41,872 bases of DNA, taken from Paracoccaceae bacterium (GTDB taxonomy: Bacteria; Pseudomonadota; Alphaproteobacteria; Rhodobacterales; Rhodobacteraceae). Location: contig JAFIEF010000026.1 of the NCBI GenBank assembly GCA_020832655.1, positions 1 to 41,872 of the forward strand, given 5' to 3'. Both the position numbers and the translations under genes were made by a program. Position 1 is the first letter of the stretch. The number at the start of each line of letters is the position of its first letter. The notes under the pieces are model-generated. The model was given only the letters and a program-made list of their open reading frames with translations, was not told where the DNA came from and did not search any database. Shown one piece after another: positions 1 through 9,156 of this stretch.

Positions 1-52
<52 letters not shown>

Positions 53-70
53 CTCGGGATGGAGTGACAC

Positions 71-394
71 ATGCTATTGATTACCTGCCCCTGCTGCGGC
101 GTCACTGCCGAAGAGACCGAATTCGCCCCCGGCGGCGAGGCGCATCTGAAGCGCTTCGGCCCCGGATCGTCGGATGCGGATTACGAATCCTACATGTTCA
201 ATCGCAAGAACCCGCGCGGGGTGCATTTTGAACGCTGGCGCCATGCCTATGGCTGCGGCAAATGGTTTCTGGTCGCGCGCGATACGGTAACGCTGGAAGT
301 CTTTGCCAGCTACCCGGCGCAAACCCATCGACCGCCCGAAGAGATTGTCAATAAAATCAAGGAAAAACGCCCGGAATGGGAGGGCTTTGCATGA
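71..394 (+). CDS. soxD: Sarcosine oxidase delta subunit
   Basis: Small subunit (107 residues) of heterotetrameric sarcosine oxidase, a cytoplasmic enzyme. The complex oxidatively demethylates sarcosine to glycine, passing the methyl carbon to tetrahydrofolate and releasing H2O2. The N-terminus holds the CPCC cluster (residues 6-9) and a later YGCGKWF motif supplies another cysteine; these form the zinc site of the SoxD family. Length is normal for the family. A GGAG ribosome site (61-64) lies 6 bases before the ATG. The stop overlaps the soxA start (ATGA), indicating translational coupling. A TGA at 65-67 could be the stop of the missing soxB, but too little sequence remains to prove it. Confidence 0.95.
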   Translation: MLLITCPCCGVTAEETEFAPGGEAHLKRFGPGSSDADYESYMFNRKNPRGVHFERWRHAYGCGKWFLVARDTVTLEVFASYPAQTHRPPEEIVNKIKEKRPEWEGFA

Positions 395-3300
395 GCCATC
401 GTCTGGCCAGTGGCGGGCGTCTGATCGACCGCGCCAAGCCGCAGAACTTCACTTTCAACGGCAAAAAGCTGCAAGGCTATGCTGGCGACACGCTTGCCGC
501 CAGCCTGCTGGCGCAAGACCGGATGCTGGCGGGACGGTCGTTCAAATATCACCGTCCGCGTGGTATAGTGGCCTCCGGCGCGGAGGAACCCAATGCGCTG
601 GTCAGCCTTGGTCGTGGCGATCATTTTGAACCCGATATCCTGTCCACGACCACCGAGTTGTTTGACGGCTTGCAGGCAGAAAGCCAGAATCACTGGCCCA
701 GCCTTGAGCGGGATCTTCTGGCCATCAACAATCTTGTGCCGCAATTCCTGACCGCGGGCTTCTATTACAAGACCTTCCTGCGCCCGCGCGCCTTCTGGAA
801 ACATGTCTATGAGCCGATCATCCGCCGCTCGGCGGGGTTGGGCAAGGCGCCCGACACACAGGCGCGTGACCCCGACCGCTATGAGCAGATCTATGCCTTT
901 TGCGATGTGCTGGTCATTGGCGGCGGCATTGCCGGGCTGCAAGCGGCGTTGAGCGCCGCGCAGACCGGTGCAGCCGTCACGCTGTGGGAACAGACCCCGC
1001 ATTGGGGCGGGCGGGCTCCGGTGGATGGGGTGGAAGTTGACGGCAAGGCTGCCGATGAGTGGATCAAGACCACGTTTCAAGCCCTTGAAACCATGCCGAA
1101 TGTAAAGCTGCGCACCCGTTGCATGGGGGCGGGGGTGCATGATCATGGCTATGTGCTGGGATATGAGCGCCTTTGCGATCATCAGCCCGAAGCGGGCGGC
1201 CCGCGCCACCGGCTGTGGCGCATGCGCGCAGGGCGCGTGATCACCGCGACCGGCGCGATCGAGCGGCCCTTGTCATTTGCCGGAAATGATGTGCCGGGGG
1301 TGATGCTGGCCTCGGCCTTGCGCGATTATATCGTCAATTTCGCCGTGGCACCGGGCAAGCGCGTGGTGGTGGTCACGAATAATGACGACGCCTATCGCAG
1401 CGCGATTGTCGCGAAACAGGCCGGGCTGGATGTGCCCGCCATTATCGACCCGCGCGACCGTGTCATCGGCGCGCTGCCCGATCAGGCGCGTGCGCTGGGG
1501 ATCGAGGTGCTGGAAGGCCGCGCGATCCGCAAGGTCAAGGGGGGCAAGCGTGTCACGGGCGTTGAAATCTGCCGTCAGGACAGCACCGGCGGCGCGGTTG
1601 AGCGCCACATCCCCTGTGATGCCGTGGCGATGTCGGGGGGCTGGTCGCCGGTGGTGCATCTGTGGTCGCATTGCGGCGGCAAGCTGCTTTGGGATGACGC
1701 GCAATCCTGTTTTCGCCCCGATCCCGCACGCCCGCCGCTTGGGGTGGACGGGCAGGGCATGGTGCTGGCCTGCGGGGCGGCCAACGGCCATCTGGGCGAG
1801 GTTCTGGGCGATGCGCATCAGGCGGGCTTGGCGGCCGGAAAGGCCACAGGCGGGGCGAAGACCCCCGCAGATCCGGCACGCGATCAGGTGGCCCAACTGG
1901 CCCCGATGCAGCCGATCTGGCTGATGCCGGCGATGGCGTCCTATGATCTGCGCATGAAGATGTGGCTGGATTTCCAGAATGATGTGAAGGTCTCGGACAT
2001 TCAACTTGCCGCGCGCGAGGGCTATCAATCGGTTGAACATGCCAAGCGCTATACCACGCTGGGCATGGCCACTGATCAAGGTAAGCTTAGCAATATCAAC
2101 GGCTTGGCGATCCTTTCTGATGCACTTGATCAGCCGATTCCGGTCACTGGAACCACCACCTTCCGCCCGCCCTATACACCGATTTCCTTCGGTGCCATCG
2201 CGGGCGAGGCGCGCGGGGCGCTGTTCCAGCCCTTGCGGCGCACGCCCTTGCATGACTGGCACGAGGCGCATGGCGCGGATTGGGAGCCGGTGGGTCAGTG
2301 GCGGCGTCCCTTCACCTATCTGCGCGCAGGCGAAAGCCGTCATGATGCGGTCAATCGCGAGGTGACGAATGCGCGCCAGAATGTCGCGCTGCTTGATGCC
2401 TCGACCCTGGGCAAGATCCTTGTCAGCGGGCCGGATGCGCCGCGCTTCATGGACATGCTTTACACAAACATGATGAACACGCTGAAACCGGGCAAATGCC
2501 GCTACGGGCTGATGTGCAATGAAAACGGCTTTTTGATGGATGACGGGGTGGTGGCGCGTCTGGAAGATGGCAGCTTCCTGGTCCACACCACATCGGGCGG
2601 GGCCGATCATGTGCATGGCTGGATGGAAGACTGGCTGCAATGCGAATGGTGGGACTGGAAGGTTCACACCATCAACCTGACGGAACAATTCGCGCAAATC
2701 GCCGTGGTCGGGCCGAAATCGCGCCAGCTTCTGGAACGGCTGGGAGGTATGGATCTGGGCCGCGAGGCGCTGAAATTCATGGAATGGGCCGAAGGGCGTC
2801 TGGGCGGGTTTGATGCGCGCGTCTTCCGCATCAGCTTTTCGGGGGAACTCAGCTATGAAATCGCGGTGCCCGCCAGCCAGGGTCGCGCCTTCTGGGACCG
2901 GCTGATGCGCGAAGGGGCGGATCTGGGCATCCAGCCCTATGGCACCGAAGCGCTGCATATATTGCGCGCCGAAAAGGGCTTCATCATGATCGGCGATGAA
3001 ACCGATGGTACGGTGATCCCGCAGGATCTGAACCTTACTTGGGCGATCAGCAAGAAGAAGGAAGATTTCCTTGGCAAGCGCGGGATGGAGCGCAGCGCCA
3101 TGACCGACCCAGAGCGCTGGAAGCTGGTGGGGCTGGAAACGCTGGATGGCTCGGTCCTGCCGCATGGCGCGCTGGCGATCACGGGGGACAAGAACGCCAA
3201 TGGGCAGGCCGTGACCGAAGGGCGCGTGACCTCGACCTATTATTCGGCCAATCTGGGCCGGGGCATTGCGATGGGGCTGGTCCGGCATGGCCCGGAGCGG

Positions 3301-3405
3301 ATGGGCGAGGTCGTGACCTTTGCAGGGCCGGAAGGCGCAGAGATCAAGGCGCGGATCATCGATCCGGTTCTGATCGACAAGGAAGGAGCCAAGCAGGATG
3401 TCTGA
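391..3405 (+). CDS. soxA: Sarcosine oxidase alpha subunit
   Basis: Large subunit (1004 residues), normal length for heterotetrameric enzymes. Order of domains: an N-terminal ferredoxin-like fold (about 1-100, Fer2_4 type), a dinucleotide-binding fold with the VIGGGIAGLQAA signature near residue 175 that binds NAD+, a linker, and a C-terminal GcvT/aminomethyltransferase-like half (about 610-1000) that binds tetrahydrofolate and accepts the sarcosine methyl carbon. I chose the ATG at 391, which overlaps the soxD stop, over the in-frame ATG at 376 because homologues begin at MSHRLASGG. It overlaps soxG by 8 bases. A long open frame on the opposite strand (1273-3903) is a GC-driven shadow. Confidence 0.96.
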   Translation: MSHRLASGGRLIDRAKPQNFTFNGKKLQGYAGDTLAASLLAQDRMLAGRSFKYHRPRGIVASGAEEPNALVSLGRGDHFEPDILSTTTELFDGLQAESQNHWPSLERDLLAINNLVPQFLTAGFYYKTFLRPRAFWKHVYEPIIRRSAGLGKAPDTQARDPDRYEQIYAFCDVLVIGGGIAGLQAALSAAQTGAAVTLWEQTPHWGGRAPVDGVEVDGKAADEWIKTTFQALETMPNVKLRTRCMGAGVHDHGYVLGYERLCDHQPEAGGPRHRLWRMRAGRVITATGAIERPLSFAGNDVPGVMLASALRDYIVNFAVAPGKRVVVVTNNDDAYRSAIVAKQAGLDVPAIIDPRDRVIGALPDQARALGIEVLEGRAIRKVKGGKRVTGVEICRQDSTGGAVERHIPCDAVAMSGGWSPVVHLWSHCGGKLLWDDAQSCFRPDPARPPLGVDGQGMVLACGAANGHLGEVLGDAHQAGLAAGKATGGAKTPADPARDQVAQLAPMQPIWLMPAMASYDLRMKMWLDFQNDVKVSDIQLAAREGYQSVEHAKRYTTLGMATDQGKLSNINGLAILSDALDQPIPVTGTTTFRPPYTPISFGAIAGEARGALFQPLRRTPLHDWHEAHGADWEPVGQWRRPFTYLRAGESRHDAVNREVTNARQNVALLDASTLGKILVSGPDAPRFMDMLYTNMMNTLKPGKCRYGLMCNENGFLMDDGVVARLEDGSFLVHTTSGGADHVHGWMEDWLQCEWWDWKVHTINLTEQFAQIAVVGPKSRQLLERLGGMDLGREALKFMEWAEGRLGGFDARVFRISFSGELSYEIAVPASQGRAFWDRLMREGADLGIQPYGTEALHILRAEKGFIMIGDETDGTVIPQDLNLTWAISKKKEDFLGKRGMERSAMTDPERWKLVGLETLDGSVLPHGALAITGDKNANGQAVTEGRVTSTYYSANLGRGIAMGLVRHGPERMGEVVTFAGPEGAEIKARIIDPVLIDKEGAKQDV

Positions 3406-3961
3406 GCGCGCAACTTCGGCCCTTCCGGGGACGCATTTCAAGGGCTTTGTCAGCGTGCAGGAAGCGGGCTTGCGCGGCATGGTGACGATCCGCTGCGATC
3501 TGGCGTCAATGAAACTGGCCGCAGCGCTGGAACCGCTGGGGCTGGCCGTGCCCGCACAGCGCAAGGTTGAAAGCGCGGGCGAGATGGCGCTGGCCTGGAT
3601 GTCGCCCGATGAATTGCTGCTGATGCTGCCGTATGACCGCGCAGAAGATATCGCGCAGCAACTGGTGCAGTCGCTGGAAGGTGAATTTGCCACCATCGCC
3701 AATGTGTCCGACGCGCGCGCCGTGTTCACACTGGAAGGCGCAGGGCTGCGCGATGCGCTGGCCAAGCTGTGCCCGGTGGATTTCAGCCAGATCGGGGCAG
3801 GCGATATCCGCCGCACCCGTGCGGCCCAGGTTGCCGCCGCGATCTGGTTCGAGGCAGAGGACCGCGCCACGCTGATCTGCTTCCGCTCGGTCGCGCAATA
3901 CATGTTTGACCTTTTGTCTGCCGCTGCTGCGCCGGGGTCGGAACCCGCGCTTTATTCCTGA
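3398..3961 (+). CDS. soxG: Sarcosine oxidase gamma subunit
   Basis: Gamma subunit (187 residues) of heterotetrameric sarcosine oxidase, related to the GcvT/YgfZ fold and thought to help position folate at the alpha subunit. It starts with an ATG inside the end of soxA (8-base overlap), so soxD-soxA-soxG form one coupled operon. Features matching the family include the central AGEMALAWMSPDELLLMLP segment and the late ATLICFRSVAQYMFDLL segment. No folate-formate genes (purU, folD) follow in this window; the next gene is sodB. Sarcosine oxidase makes H2O2, so a neighbouring superoxide dismutase is thematically fitting, but there is no sign of co-transcription. Confidence 0.93.
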   Translation: MSERATSALPGTHFKGFVSVQEAGLRGMVTIRCDLASMKLAAALEPLGLAVPAQRKVESAGEMALAWMSPDELLLMLPYDRAEDIAQQLVQSLEGEFATIANVSDARAVFTLEGAGLRDALAKLCPVDFSQIGAGDIRRTRAAQVAAAIWFEAEDRATLICFRSVAQYMFDLLSAAAAPGSEPALYS

Positions 3962-3992
3962 TACCGGCGCGCATGTTTTTCTGCCCCGCCCC

Positions 3993-4020
3993 TTGACGGG
4001 GAAGGGGGGAAGGCTCTTAT
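3993..4020 (+). promoter_or_regulatory. Candidate sodB promoter
   Basis: TTGACG (3993-3998) matches the -35 consensus at five of six bases. TCTTAT (4015-4020) matches the -10 at four of six, with a 16-base spacer. It sits 40 bases before the chosen sodB ATG. The assignment is by eye only; a C/G-rich imperfect hairpin overlaps it. Confidence 0.35.
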
Positions 4021-4059
4021 TCAGGGCAGCCACCCATAATGACAGACGAGGACAAGAAC

Positions 4060-4659
4060 ATGGCATTTGAACTTCCCGATCTTCCCTACGCTCATGACGC
4101 GCTGGCCGATCTGGGCATGAGCGCCGAGACGCTGGAATTCCACCATGACATCCATCACAAGGCCTATGTCGACAATGGCAACAAGCTGATTGCCGGCACC
4201 GAATGGGAAGGCAAGGCGCTGGAGGATATCATCACCGGCACCTATCAGTCGGGCGCTGTGGCCCAGACCGGCATCTTCAACAATGCCAGCCAGCACTGGA
4301 ACCATGTGCAGTTCTGGGAAATGATGGGGCCGAACGGCAACGCAATGCCCTCAGAGCTGGAAAAGGCGCTGGTCGAAAGCTTCGGTTCTGTAGACAAGTT
4401 CAAGGAAGAATTTGCCGCCGCAGGCGCGGGCCAGTTCGGCTCGGGCTGGTGCTGGCTGGTGAAGGATCAGGACGGGTCGCTGAAGGTCACCAAGACCGAA
4501 AACGGCGTGAACCCGCTGTGTTTCGGGCAGACCGCGCTGCTGGGCTGCGATGTGTGGGAGCATTCCTACTACATCGATTTCCGCAACAAGCGTCCGGCCT
4601 ATCTGAGCAACTTCCTGGAAAAGCTGGTCAACTGGGAAAACGTCGCCTCGCGGATGTAA
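4060..4659 (+). CDS. sodB: Superoxide dismutase [Fe/Mn]
   Basis: Fe/Mn-family superoxide dismutase (199 residues) that converts superoxide to O2 and H2O2 in the cytoplasm. Metal ligands are recognisable: the His of LEFHHDIHH (residue 28), the His of HWNHVQFWE, and the Asp and His of GCDVWEHSYYIDF. The overall pattern resembles alphaproteobacterial iron enzymes, but metal choice cannot be settled by eye. The ATG at 4060 is preferred over the in-frame ATG at 4039 because family members start MAFELPDLPY and an AGGA site lies just upstream. A strong hairpin terminator follows at 4681. Transcribed alone. Confidence 0.96.
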   Translation: MAFELPDLPYAHDALADLGMSAETLEFHHDIHHKAYVDNGNKLIAGTEWEGKALEDIITGTYQSGAVAQTGIFNNASQHWNHVQFWEMMGPNGNAMPSELEKALVESFGSVDKFKEEFAAAGAGQFGSGWCWLVKDQDGSLKVTKTENGVNPLCFGQTALLGCDVWEHSYYIDFRNKRPAYLSNFLEKLVNWENVASRM

Positions 4660-4680
4660 GGCGCGCCAGAACATCATTGG

Positions 4681-4708
4681 AAAAAGGGGCGCTGCGGTGC
4701 CCCTTTTT
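4681..4708. terminator. Bidirectional rho-independent terminator (sodB/cmk)
   Basis: Perfect 10-bp stem: AAAAAGGGGC (4681-4690) pairs with GCCCCTTTTT (4699-4708) around an 8-base loop. The A-tract on one side and T-tract on the other let it work on both strands, between the convergent sodB and cmk genes. Confidence 0.9.
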
Positions 4709-4734
4709 ATTTTCAGGGCAAATCTGCCGGGGCG

Positions 4735-5334
4735 TCAGCCCTTTTCCGGCAGCTTCGCGTCAATCGCAGCGCAGGCCGCGCGGATCGCCTCGGGGATGCT
4801 CAGATCAGTGGTGTCCAGCATCACCGCGTCATCGGCGGGGCGCAGCGGCGCGTCACTGCGCCCCATATCGCGCGCATCGCGGGCGCGGACCTGTTCCAGC
4901 ACCGCGTCATAGCTGGTGCCGTCATCGGCTTCCAGCCAGCGCCGACGCGCGCGGGTCACGGCGCTGGCGGTGACAAACAGCTTCACCTGCGCGGCGGGGC
5001 AGATCACCGTGCCGATATCGCGCCCGTCCAGAACGGCCCCGCCCTCGCGCGCGGCAAAATCGCGCTGAAACGCCACCAGGGCTGCGCGCACATCGGGGTT
5101 TGTGGCCACGCGGCTGGCGGCTTCACCGGCTTGCAGGCTGCGCAGATCAGGGCGTGCCAGATCAGCTTGTGTCAGCGCGCGCGCCGCGGCGGCAGGGTCG
5201 CCCCCCTTCATCCCGACCGCACGATACAGAAGCCCGGTATCAAGATGCGCAAAGCCGTAATGCTGCGCCACAGCCTTGCTGATCGTGCCCTTGCCCGCCG
5301 CCGCCGGCCCGTCAATCGCCACGGTAAACTGCAT
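4735..5334 (-). CDS. cmk: Cytidylate kinase
   Basis: Phosphorylates CMP and dCMP with ATP to give (d)CDP. The 199-residue protein starts with the P-loop [11 protein letters not shown] (about residues 7-17), followed by the [11 protein letters not shown] substrate-binding motif, the [13 protein letters not shown] motif and a typical LID region rich in Arg (TRARRRWLE). It is slightly shorter than the 210-230 residues common in the family, through a compact insert domain. In many proteobacteria cmk sits next to aroA and rpsA; here it stands alone, converging on sodB and divergent from the MipA-like gene. Confidence 0.95.
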   Translation of the reverse strand: MQFTVAIDGPAAAGKGTISKAVAQHYGFAHLDTGLLYRAVGMKGGDPAAAARALTQADLARPDLRSLQAGEAASRVATNPDVRAALVAFQRDFAAREGGAVLDGRDIGTVICPAAQVKLFVTASAVTRARRRWLEADDGTSYDAVLEQVRARDARDMGRSDAPLRPADDAVMLDTTDLSIPEAIRAACAAIDAKLPEKG

Positions 5335-5519
5335 CCCGCCCCGCTATCCTGCTGCATCATCTTGCCGCGCTTCTAGCCTGCACAGCGCAGAAACTGCAAC
5401 TCCTGTCACCAGATTTCGCGCTTTTGAACACGCGCGAGAAATTATTGATCCAACAGGGTTGCCTTCGACGCATAACTGTGCACGAGACATGTCATATTAC
5501 AATTGAGGAGAGAAACGGT

Positions 5520-6311
5520 ATGAGATTGCGCCGCCGCGCCGCCAGGTTTTTGATACCCGTCATTGCAAGTGGCGCTTTGGCCAGTCTGGCAGCGCCCGTG
5601 CTGGCGCAGGAGCGCGCGCTGGCCTTTTCGCTGACCGGCGGGGTCAGCCTGGCCCCGGAGTATTTCGGCGCCGACAGCACCCGCATCGGCCCGGGCGGTG
5701 GTTTCGGCTTTGGCGGGGTGCGGTTGGGCCGGGTTGCGCTGGGTGATCCTGATGCGCCGCGCCTCTTTGCCCCCGGCACCGGGCTGCGCGGATCGTTCCG
5801 CTATATCCCCAGGCGCGCGGGCAAGAATGAGCTTGCCGGGCTGGAGGATGTGAAGGCATCGCTGGAACTGGGCCTCGGGCTGCACCACACTGCGGAGAGC
5901 TGGCAGGTCTTTGCCGATCTGCGCTATGGCGCAATCGGCCATAAGGGCATTGCGGGCGAGCTGGGCGCGAATGCCATCTATCGCGGCTCGGGCGGGCTGG
6001 TGCTGCATGGCGGGCCGCGCGCAAGCTTTGGTAATGCCCGCTTCGCGCGCAGCTATTTCGGCATCACGGCAGCAGAGGCCGCAGCCGCCCCGAATTTCCC
6101 GGCAGCCTATCGTCCCTCTGGCGGGATGCATGCGCTGGGCCTGGAAGTGGGGGCGTATCAGCCGCTGAATGACCACTGGGGCGTTAGCGCGACGCTGCGC
6201 TATGACCGGCTGCGCGGGGATGCCGCGCGCTCGCCCATTGTGCAGCAGGGTAGCCGCGACCAGTTCAGCGCCTCTATCGGGCTGACGCGGCATTTCAATT
6301 TCCGCTTCTGA
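5520..6311 (+). CDS. MipA/OmpV family outer-membrane protein
   Basis: A 263-residue predicted outer-membrane beta-barrel of the MipA/OmpV family. The start at 5520 follows a good GAGGAGAG site; it gives a basic N-terminus (MRLRRRAARF) and a hydrophobic signal peptide ending near APVLAQ. The mature part shows the family features: an early SLAPEYFGAD segment, Gly-rich alternating strands, a late GLEVGAYQPLNDHWGVSATLRYDRL segment and a terminal aromatic residue (HFNFRF), as expected for barrel assembly. E. coli MipA scaffolds murein synthase and hydrolase; whether that holds here is unknown. Monocistronic by position. Confidence 0.85.
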   Translation: MRLRRRAARFLIPVIASGALASLAAPVLAQERALAFSLTGGVSLAPEYFGADSTRIGPGGGFGFGGVRLGRVALGDPDAPRLFAPGTGLRGSFRYIPRRAGKNELAGLEDVKASLELGLGLHHTAESWQVFADLRYGAIGHKGIAGELGANAIYRGSGGLVLHGGPRASFGNARFARSYFGITAAEAAAAPNFPAAYRPSGGMHALGLEVGAYQPLNDHWGVSATLRYDRLRGDAARSPIVQQGSRDQFSASIGLTRHFNFRF

Positions 6312-6384
6312 TTGCGCGGCTGATCTGGCCATTGCAGTTTCGGCGCGCTAGGTTTCGCGCAGAACCCAAACTGCCGGAGCCGCC

Positions 6385-7848
6385 ATGTCATCCTTCGCCA
6401 CGCCCGAATTCCTGCCTTTTGCGCTTGACCCCATCGCCAGCCACACCGGGCGTGTCGTGGTGTTTAACGATGCGGATACCCCGCTGCCGCGCGCGGCAAA
6501 GCGCGCTGACAAGCTGACGCGCGGGGCGGTGGCGCGGGCGGTGGCAAGCGCCGCTTTCGGCAAGCTCAAGCCGGGGCAGGGGCTGGTGCTGAACTGGCCC
6601 GCCGGAATGCAGGCAGAGGCGCTTCAGATCATCCGCCTGCCGCGCAAGCCGCAACCGGCAGAGCTGCGCAAGGCGGGGCTGAGCATTGGCAAGGCCGCGA
6701 CTGAATCGGCCACGCTGATTTGCCTTGACGCCCTGCCGCCCGCGCAGCTTGTCCAAGCCGCGCTGCTGCGCGCCTATCAGTATCAGGCGCAGAAATCGCA
6801 GCCCAAACCGCCCTTTGGGGCGTTCCAGATCATGGTCAAGGAAGCTGACGCGGCAAGCGACGCCTGCACCGGCGCGCTGGCGCGCGCCCGCGCGGTGCAT
6901 CTGACCCGCGATCTGGTCAATGCGCCCGCCAATGTGCTGACCACCGAAAGCTTTGCCGCGCAGATCAGGGATATGGCGGCGCTGGGGCTGGAGATCACGA
7001 TTCTGGACGAACCTGCGTTGGAACAGGCCGGGCTGCGCGCGCTTCTGGCGGTGGGGCAAGGCTCTGCCAGCCCGTCGAAACTGGCGATCCTGCACTGGAA
7101 GGGGGCTGAAGGCGCGCCTCTGGCCGTGGTTGGCAAGGGAGTGATGTTCGACACTGGCGGGATTTCGTTGAAACCTGCTGCGGGCATGGAAGAAATGACA
7201 ATGGATATGGGCGGCGCGGCGGTCACTGTGGGGCTGATGCAGGCGTTGGCTGAACGCCGCGCCCGCGCCAATGTGGTGGGGCTGGTCGGGCTGGTTGAAA
7301 ACATGCCCGACGGCACCGCGCAGCGCCCCGGTGATGTGGTGCGTTCGATGAAGGGCGACACGATCGAGGTCATCAATACCGATGCCGAAGGGCGTTTGGT
7401 CCTGGCCGATGTGCTGTGGTATGCGCAGCAGAATTTCAAGCCGCGCGCCATCATCGATCTGGCCACGCTGACCGGGGCCATCATCATCGCGCTGGGGCAT
7501 GACAAGGCGGGTGTGTTTTCCAATGATGATGCGCTGGCCGCGCAATTCCTGCGCGCCGCCGAAAGCGTGGGCGAGGGCGCGTGGCGTATGCCGCTTGGCG
7601 CGGCCTATGACAAGCAGATCGACTCGCGCATTGCCGATATGAAGAACACTGGCGGCAGGCCCGCTGGCGCGATTACGGCGGCGCAATTCCTGCAACGCTT
7701 CGTGGAACCTGATACGCCCTGGATGCATCTGGATATTGCCGGTGTGGCGCTGACGAAATCCGATTCAGCCCATGCGCCCAAAGGCGCGTCTGGCTGGGGG
7801 GTGTTGGCGCTGGATGCGCTGATCGTGGCAGAATTCGAAAGCGGTTAG
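6385..7848 (+). CDS. pepA: Leucyl aminopeptidase (M17 family)
   Basis: Cytosolic two-metal aminopeptidase that removes N-terminal residues from peptides (487 residues, usual length). The C-terminal catalytic half carries the M17 signatures: VGKGVMFDTGGISLKP with the metal-binding Lys and Asp, MTMDMGGAA, and the NTDAEGRLVLAD motif with its metal ligands and catalytic Arg. The N-terminal half is the variable regulatory domain. An AGCCGCC-preceded GGAG site supports the ATG at 6385. The holC start lies only 4 bases past the stop, a conserved pepA-holC arrangement in proteobacteria, so the two are probably co-transcribed. Confidence 0.95.
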   Translation: MSSFATPEFLPFALDPIASHTGRVVVFNDADTPLPRAAKRADKLTRGAVARAVASAAFGKLKPGQGLVLNWPAGMQAEALQIIRLPRKPQPAELRKAGLSIGKAATESATLICLDALPPAQLVQAALLRAYQYQAQKSQPKPPFGAFQIMVKEADAASDACTGALARARAVHLTRDLVNAPANVLTTESFAAQIRDMAALGLEITILDEPALEQAGLRALLAVGQGSASPSKLAILHWKGAEGAPLAVVGKGVMFDTGGISLKPAAGMEEMTMDMGGAAVTVGLMQALAERRARANVVGLVGLVENMPDGTAQRPGDVVRSMKGDTIEVINTDAEGRLVLADVLWYAQQNFKPRAIIDLATLTGAIIIALGHDKAGVFSNDDALAAQFLRAAESVGEGAWRMPLGAAYDKQIDSRIADMKNTGGRPAGAITAAQFLQRFVEPDTPWMHLDIAGVALTKSDSAHAPKGASGWGVLALDALIVAEFESG

Positions 7849-7852
7849 GGCA

Positions 7853-8317
7853 GTGGTCAAGGCGCTGTTCTACCATCTGACGCGCAACCCCGCCGAGGTC
7901 ACGGCGCGGATGCTGCTGGCGCGCGCGCTTCAGACCGGCTGGCGCGTCACGCTGCGCGGGGGGGATGCGGCGCGGCTGGAATGGCTCGATCAGGCGCTGT
8001 GGCTGGGCGACAAGGCCAGCTTCCTGCCGCATGGGCTGGCAGGCGGGCCGCATGACGCTGATCAGCCGATCCTGCTGACCACGGGGCGCGATTGCCCCAA
8101 CAACCCCGCCTGCCTGATGCTGATGGACAAGGCCCAGGCTGACGCTGATGAACTTTCGGGGATGGAACGGCTCTGGGTGCTGTTTGACGGGCAGGATCAG
8201 GGCGCGGTCGCCCATGCCCGCGCCCAGTGGAAGGCGCTGACAGGGGCAGGCGTGGTCGCGGAATACTGGTCAGAAGAAACCGGACGCTGGCAGAAAAAGG
8301 CCCAAAGCAGCGGTTAG
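7853..8317 (+). CDS. holC: DNA polymerase III chi subunit
   Basis: A 154-residue HolC homologue. In the clamp-loader complex chi links the psi subunit to single-strand-binding protein. Family features are the N-terminal FYHLTRNP strand, [12 protein letters not shown], the [13 protein letters not shown] motif and the DQPILLTT strand. The start codon is GTG at 7853, 4 bases after the pepA stop; a partial AGGG site overlaps that stop. The family is weakly conserved in sequence, but the pepA neighbourhood strengthens the call. Confidence 0.9.
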   Translation: MVKALFYHLTRNPAEVTARMLLARALQTGWRVTLRGGDAARLEWLDQALWLGDKASFLPHGLAGGPHDADQPILLTTGRDCPNNPACLMLMDKAQADADELSGMERLWVLFDGQDQGAVAHARAQWKALTGAGVVAEYWSEETGRWQKKAQSSG

Positions 8318-8332
8318 CTGGCAGGGTTTTTT
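8294..8332 (+). terminator. Possible terminator after holC
   Basis: An imperfect hairpin overlaps the end of holC. AAAAA (8294-8298) and CCC (8301-8303) pair with GGG (8324-8326) and TTTTT (8327-8331), with an inner CAGC/GCTG stem around GGTTA, ending in a run of six T. The bulges make it less certain than the other terminators here. Confidence 0.45.
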
Positions 8333-8415
8333 CGCCCCAGCCGCGCCGATTGCGGTTTGCCCCGCCGCGCATTGGCGCTAGAAGGCGCGCGACACTCATG
8401 AAGAAGGGGCGGGCG

Positions 8416-9156
8416 ATGATCCTCTATCCGGCGATTGATCTGAAAGACGGCCAATGCGTGCGTCTTTACAAGGGCGAAATGGATCAGGCGACGGTGTTCA
8501 ATGATGACCCTGCCGCACAGGCCCGCGCCTTTGTCGGGCAGGGCGCGGAATGGCTGCATCTGGTCGATCTTAACGGCGCCTTTGCCGGCAACCCGGTCAA
8601 TGCGTCAGCGGTCGAGGCGATACTGGCCGCGGTTGACCTGCCCTGCCAGCTTGGCGGCGGTATCCGCGACATGGCCACAATTGAAGGCTGGCTGCAAAAG
8701 GGGTTGGCGCGGGTGATTCTGGGCACGGTCGCCGTGGAAGACCCCGATCTGGTGCGCGAAGCCGCGCGCGCCTTTCCGGGGCAGGTCGCGGTCGGGATCG
8801 ATGCGCGTGAAGGCCGTGTGGCCACCAAGGGCTGGGCCGAGGAAACCGATATCGAGGTCACCGAGCTTGCCCGCGCCTTTGAAGATGCAGGCGTTGCGGC
8901 CATCATCTACACCGATATCAACCGCGATGGTGCGATGCAGGGACCGAATGTCGCGGCCACCGCCGCACTTGCGCGCGCAACATCCATTCCGGTGATCGCC
9001 TCTGGCGGGGTGTCGCGGCTGGAGGATCTGATCGCGCTGCGCGATTGCGGGGTGGCGCTGAACGGCGCGATTTCGGGCCGCGCGCTTTATGATGGCAAGC
9101 TTGATCTGCAAGCGGCGCTGGAGGCGTTGAAACAAGGCGCAGCCCCGCGCGGCTAA
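8416..9156 (+). CDS. hisA: HisA, ProFAR isomerase
   Basis: 1-(5-phosphoribosyl)-5-[(5-phosphoribosylamino)methylideneamino]imidazole-4-carboxamide isomerase, the fourth step of histidine synthesis. The 246-residue TIM barrel starts [12 protein letters not shown] with the catalytic Asp at residue 8. Further signatures are [20 protein letters not shown] and [16 protein letters not shown] (second catalytic Asp and a phosphate-binding loop), plus ASGGVS near the end. I chose 8416 over longer in-frame starts because homologues begin here and a purine-rich AAGGGGC stretch lies upstream. hisH/hisF are not adjacent in this window; hisD is 12 kb away. Confidence 0.95.
   Translation: MILYPAIDLKDGQCVRLYKGEMDQATVFNDDPAAQARAFVGQGAEWLHLVDLNGAFAGNPVNASAVEAILAAVDLPCQLGGGIRDMATIEGWLQKGLARVILGTVAVEDPDLVREAARAFPGQVAVGIDAREGRVATKGWAEETDIEVTELARAFEDAGVAAIIYTDINRDGAMQGPNVAATAALARATSIPVIASGGVSRLEDLIALRDCGVALNGAISGRALYDGKLDLQAALEALKQGAAPRG

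Noticed and set aside
1273-3903. 876-residue open frame on the minus strand opposite soxA/soxG
   Set aside because: It lies wholly antisense to well-conserved genes and its translation shows no domain, only Arg/His/Gln-rich sequence typical of GC-rich shadows.
3977-4012. C/G-rich imperfect hairpin after soxG
   Set aside because: Stems are only 4 bp with mismatches and no T-run on the correct side; too weak to call a terminator.
4039-4059. Earlier ATG for sodB (adds seven residues, MTDEDKN)
   Set aside because: The added part contains the ribosome-binding site of the ATG at 4060, and homologues start at MAFELPDLPY.
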